In this document: piece by piece, positions 60,924-64,000 of the stretch
Numbering within the stretch: position 1 is the stretch's first letter
Layout of the letters: each line of letters starts with the position of its first letter
Origin: an uncultured Bacteroidales bacterium
GTDB taxonomy: Bacteria; Bacteroidota; Bacteroidia; Bacteroidales; Bacteroidaceae
Direction of reading: 5' to 3'
Assembly: GCA_902779165.1 (NCBI GenBank)
Contig: CACZAN010000032.1
Span: 1-64,000, forward strand
DNA: 64,000 nucleotides
Position numbers and translations under genes: made by a program
The notes under the pieces: model-generated
Told to the model about the DNA's origin: nothing
Database searches by the model: none
The model's input: the letters and a program-made list of their open reading frames with translations, nothing else

Positions 60924-63900
60924 ATGAAACTGAAGTTCAAGCACCAGCAATTCCAGATAGACGCGGCCAAGGCTGTGACGGATGTGTTTCAGGGACAGCC
61001 GAACCAGTCGATGCTGGAGTTCACCCACGATATGGGACGGAGTGCGGACGGCATACAGGATATGTTCGACGTGGTAGGCTTCCGCAATCAACCTATCCGC
61101 CTCTATTCCACGGATGTACGCAAGAATATGAATGCCGTGCAGATGGATGCACAGCTGAAACCCTCGGACTCCGTGATGTTGGGCGACCTGCGACTGACCA
61201 TAGAGATGGAGACGGGAACAGGCAAGACCTACACCTATATCAAGACGATGTACGAGCTGAACCGCCTCTACGGTTGGAGCAAGTTCATCATCGTGGTGCC
61301 CAGCATCGCCATCCGTGAGGGTGTGAGCCGTTCATTCGAGATTATGAGCGAACACTTTGCAGCTGAGTACGGCAAACGCATCCAGAGCTTCATCTACGAC
61401 TCGAAGCAGCTGACGAAGATCGACCAGTTCGCCAGCGACTCGAACATGCACGTGATGATTATCAACACGCAGGCTTTCGCCGCCCGAGGCGAGGATGCAC
61501 GACGCATCTACATGAAGTTGGATGCTTTCCGTTCGCGTAAACCCATCGACGTGATTGCTGCCACGAATCCCATCCTGATCATCGACGAACCGCAGTCGGT
61601 GTTGGGCGCCGACAAGAAGAATGCCACGCGCGAGAAGCTGAAGGAGTTCCATCCGCTCTTCACCTTATTATATAGTGCCACGCACAGAGCCGGCGACATC
61701 GTGAACATGGTGTATCGCCTGGATGCGATGGATGCCTACAACAAGAAGCTCGTGAAGAAAATCACGGTGAAGGGCATCGAGCAGAAAGGCACTACTGCCA
61801 CCAATGGTTACTTGTACTTAGAAAGCATTGAGCTGAGCGAGGGTAACCCACGGGCTCGCATCGGCTTCGACAAGAAGGGTGTGAGCAGCGTGAAACAGGT
61901 GACGCAGCTGGTGGCCGACGGTTTTGACATCTACCAGCAAAGCGGTGGCCTGGAGGAATACAAGAACGGCTATCGCGTGGAGAGCATCGATGGCTACAAC
62001 CGCACCATCCGACTGCTGAACGGAACGGTGCTGCATGAGGGCGAGATGATAGGTCGTGTGAACGACATCTATGTGCGCCGCCAGCAGATACGCGAGACGA
62101 TATTGTCGCATCTGCACAAAGAACGCAAGCTGTTCAGGATGGGCATCAAATGTCTGTCGCTGTTCTTCATCGACCATGTGGATAACTACCGCATTTATAA
62201 GGCTGGTGGAGAGACGGAGAAGGGACAGTATGCCCAAATGTTCGAAGAAGAATACAACAATATCGTAGGACAGCTTCAGTTGGAGTTCACGGATGACCCA
62301 GAATATGTGGCTTACTTGAAACGCTATGCTGCTGCGGAGGTACACAACGGCTATTTCTCTCGAGACAAGAAAGGACATTTCGTACAGCCGTCGGCTTCGG
62401 AGCTCAAGAGTGAGAGCAGTAATGATGCCTCGGCTTACGACCTGATTATGAAGGACAAGGAACGGCTGCTGTCGTTCAGCGAACCTACACGCTTCATCTT
62501 CTCGCACTCGGCGCTGAAGGAAGGATGGGACAATCCCAACGTGTTCCAGATCTGTACGCTGAAGGACTCGGACAATCAGACGAAGAAGCGGCAGGAGGTG
62601 GGACGAGGAATGAGACTGTGCGTGAACAGCAAGGGTGAACGTCAGGACGAGAGCGTGCTGCATGGCGGTGTCTTCGACGTGAACGAACTGACAGTCATCG
62701 CCAGCGAGTCGTATAACTCGTTTGCCTCGAAGCTGCAGACGGAGATTGCCGAGGCTGTGGCAGACCGTCCGCTGAAGGTGCAGCCAAGCCTGTTCAAGGA
62801 TGTGATGGTGACCAATGCACGAGGCGAACAGAAGAAGCTGGACGAAGACGACGCACAGGATATTGTCTTTGCCCTGCGAATGAAAGGATACATCACCAAG
62901 CAAGGACAGCTGACACCGCAATATCACAAAGACAAGCAGCAGGGAAAGCTGGACTTCGGCGAGGACTACAATGACTATAAAGAGGACATAGTCAAGCGTT
63001 TAGACAGCATCTTCAATCCGGATAGCATCAAACCCGAGGATGCCCGAAGAGTGCGGGAGGCCAGGTTCGACCAGAAGAAGTTTGCACGCAAGGAGTTTCA
63101 GGACCTATGGCGCAAGATTAACCAGCAGACCTACTACACGGTTGACTTCAAGACGGACGACCTCATCAACAGGGCGGCCATCGAACTGGATGCGCACCTG
63201 CAGGTGACAGAAATACGCATCAAGGTGGTGACGGGAACGATGGCTGAGATCAAGAGCCGGCAGCAACTGCTGGAAGGAAATGCGATGATGGTGAACGAAG
63301 CCGAAGCTGAGAGCGTGCATGAACTGGTAGGTGAGGGCGTGAAATATGACTTGATAGGTAAGTTGGTGGAAGGAACGGGGCTGACCCGCAAGGCCGTCGT
63401 CAACATCCTGCAGAAGATTCGCCCCAAGACATTCAATATGTTCAAAGCGAATCCCGAGGAGTTCATCATCAAGGCATGCAATATCATCAACCAATGCAAG
63501 GCCATCGCGGTGGTGGAGCACATTCAGTACCACCGACTCAACCAAGAGTTCGATTCCGACATCTTCAGCGCCGCCACGCTGAAGGGCAAGTTGGGCGTGA
63601 ATGCCTTGGAGTCGCAGAAATCGCTGTATGACATTGTGGTCGTGGATTCAAAGGGCATCGAGATGAACTTTGCCCAAGACCTGGAAGTGCAGAACGAAGT
63701 GGCAGTATATACGAAGCTGCCGGGAGGATTCTACATCAACACGCCCGTTGGGCATTACAACCCCGACTGGGCCATCGTCTTCAAAGAAGGCACAGACATC
63801 AAACACATTTACTTCGTGGCAGAGACCAAGGGCTACCGCAGTGATGAGGTGACGGACTACCGCGAGACGGAGCGTGTGAAGATAGAATGCGCCAAGCGCC

Positions 63901-63983
63901 ACTTCGAGACCATCTCCAGTTCAAGCGTTACATACGGTGTGGTGAAGGACTATGAAGAACTCTGGAATGTCGTGACTAAGTAG
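60924..63983 (+). CDS. Type III-like restriction subunit (Res), helicase-nuclease
   Basis: A 1019-residue protein. Helicase motifs: Walker A METGTGKT (95-102), motif II DEPQ (221-224) typical of type III Res, LLYSATHRAG, and motif VI KKRQEVGRGMRLCV near 560. The C-terminus carries a PD-(D/E)XK nuclease: NPDWAIVF (about 947) and HIYFVAETKG (about 962). The length and order fit a complete Res subunit. It cuts DNA after ATP-driven communication between unmethylated sites, together with Mod. The stop is 17 bases from the window end. Confidence 0.93.
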   Translation: MKLKFKHQQFQIDAAKAVTDVFQGQPNQSMLEFTHDMGRSADGIQDMFDVVGFRNQPIRLYSTDVRKNMNAVQMDAQLKPSDSVMLGDLRLTIEMETGTGKTYTYIKTMYELNRLYGWSKFIIVVPSIAIREGVSRSFEIMSEHFAAEYGKRIQSFIYDSKQLTKIDQFASDSNMHVMIINTQAFAARGEDARRIYMKLDAFRSRKPIDVIAATNPILIIDEPQSVLGADKKNATREKLKEFHPLFTLLYSATHRAGDIVNMVYRLDAMDAYNKKLVKKITVKGIEQKGTTATNGYLYLESIELSEGNPRARIGFDKKGVSSVKQVTQLVADGFDIYQQSGGLEEYKNGYRVESIDGYNRTIRLLNGTVLHEGEMIGRVNDIYVRRQQIRETILSHLHKERKLFRMGIKCLSLFFIDHVDNYRIYKAGGETEKGQYAQMFEEEYNNIVGQLQLEFTDDPEYVAYLKRYAAAEVHNGYFSRDKKGHFVQPSASELKSESSNDASAYDLIMKDKERLLSFSEPTRFIFSHSALKEGWDNPNVFQICTLKDSDNQTKKRQEVGRGMRLCVNSKGERQDESVLHGGVFDVNELTVIASESYNSFASKLQTEIAEAVADRPLKVQPSLFKDVMVTNARGEQKKLDEDDAQDIVFALRMKGYITKQGQLTPQYHKDKQQGKLDFGEDYNDYKEDIVKRLDSIFNPDSIKPEDARRVREARFDQKKFARKEFQDLWRKINQQTYYTVDFKTDDLINRAAIELDAHLQVTEIRIKVVTGTMAEIKSRQQLLEGNAMMVNEAEAESVHELVGEGVKYDLIGKLVEGTGLTRKAVVNILQKIRPKTFNMFKANPEEFIIKACNIINQCKAIAVVEHIQYHRLNQEFDSDIFSAATLKGKLGVNALESQKSLYDIVVVDSKGIEMNFAQDLEVQNEVAVYTKLPGGFYINTPVGHYNPDWAIVFKEGTDIKHIYFVAETKGYRSDEVTDYRETERVKIECAKRHFETISSSSVTYGVVKDYEELWNVVTK

Positions 63984-64000
63984 AAAGAATAATATACCTA

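Noticed and set aside
53096..63983. Classification as BREX or DISARM
   Set aside because: No PglZ, BrxL, BrxC, DrmA/DrmB or DUF1998 protein is present; the set is Mod/Res plus helicase and DUF4391.

Overview
The window looks like chromosome from a gut or rumen Bacteroidales bacterium, most likely Prevotella or a close relative. Almost every transcription start I can place uses the Bacteroidetes housekeeping promoter (TTTG, about 19-22 bases, TAnnTTTG), RBS-like sequences are largely absent, and the content is typical of the group: secreted glycosidases, a Ser-type sulfatase with its anaerobic maturase, a TonB-receptor-like barrel, RND efflux and short C-terminal sorting tails.

Layout. 1-3500: accessory genes (a Fic AMP-transferase, an amber-interrupted small membrane protein, a PD-(D/E)XK Rpn-type nuclease bracketed by about 108-bp direct repeats). 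3.5-10.3 kb: a secreted operon with a possible structured leader, a 1305-residue repeat protein ending in a dockerin, a cohesin-like protein and a MKKTYIKP-type small peptide. 10.3-14.3 kb: a repeat-flanked DUF4143 ATPase, a relic of a second Fic gene, a lipoprotein and tRNA-Lys with a duplicated 3' end. 14.4-24.9 kb: core genes (AI-2E family protein, tdk, rsmI, coiled-coil lipoprotein, hflX, three-gene RND pump). 24.9-37.8 kb: glycan use (sulfatase, VanX-like dipeptidase, GH29 fucosidase, sulfatase maturase, DUF3472/discoidin protein, GH27 galactosidase). 37.9-48 kb: tRNA-Val and tRNA-Leu, a CAT-like acetyltransferase, an outer-membrane barrel, GltS, a YqiA-DUF1653 fusion, S41 protease, winged-helix protein, acyltransferase and AGCS symporter. 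48.2-51.6 kb: an ECF sigma locus with two matched promoters, then rubrerythrin and Fe/Mn superoxide dismutase. 51.6-52.7 kb: a junction holding a 266-bp MITE-like element with terminal inverted repeats and a 10-bp target duplication, a gene relic and a 45-bp inverted repeat pair. 52.7-64 kb: a defence-type operon.

The defence operon is the most interesting part. A promoter at 52723-52754 reads into about 335 bases of strongly foldable RNA carrying strings that match the R and S elements of group I introns (GTTCAGAGA and AAGATATAGTC). Then come an SNF2-like helicase, a DUF4391 protein, a one-TM small protein, a type III-like DNA methyltransferase with an AT-rich replaced centre, a DUF4143 ATPase with its own promoter inside 32-bp tandem repeats, and a type III-like restriction helicase-nuclease. 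This resembles an expanded type III restriction-modification system with a structured, perhaps ribozyme-like, leader and an inserted cargo gene.

A second theme is repeated DNA: the MITE-like element (four copies), a TTAGCATAG repeat (three copies) tied to the Fic and ATPase cassettes, an in-frame GC palindrome in the helicase gene, and many intergenic spacers built of short degenerate words. All family assignments rest on reading motifs; nothing was searched.
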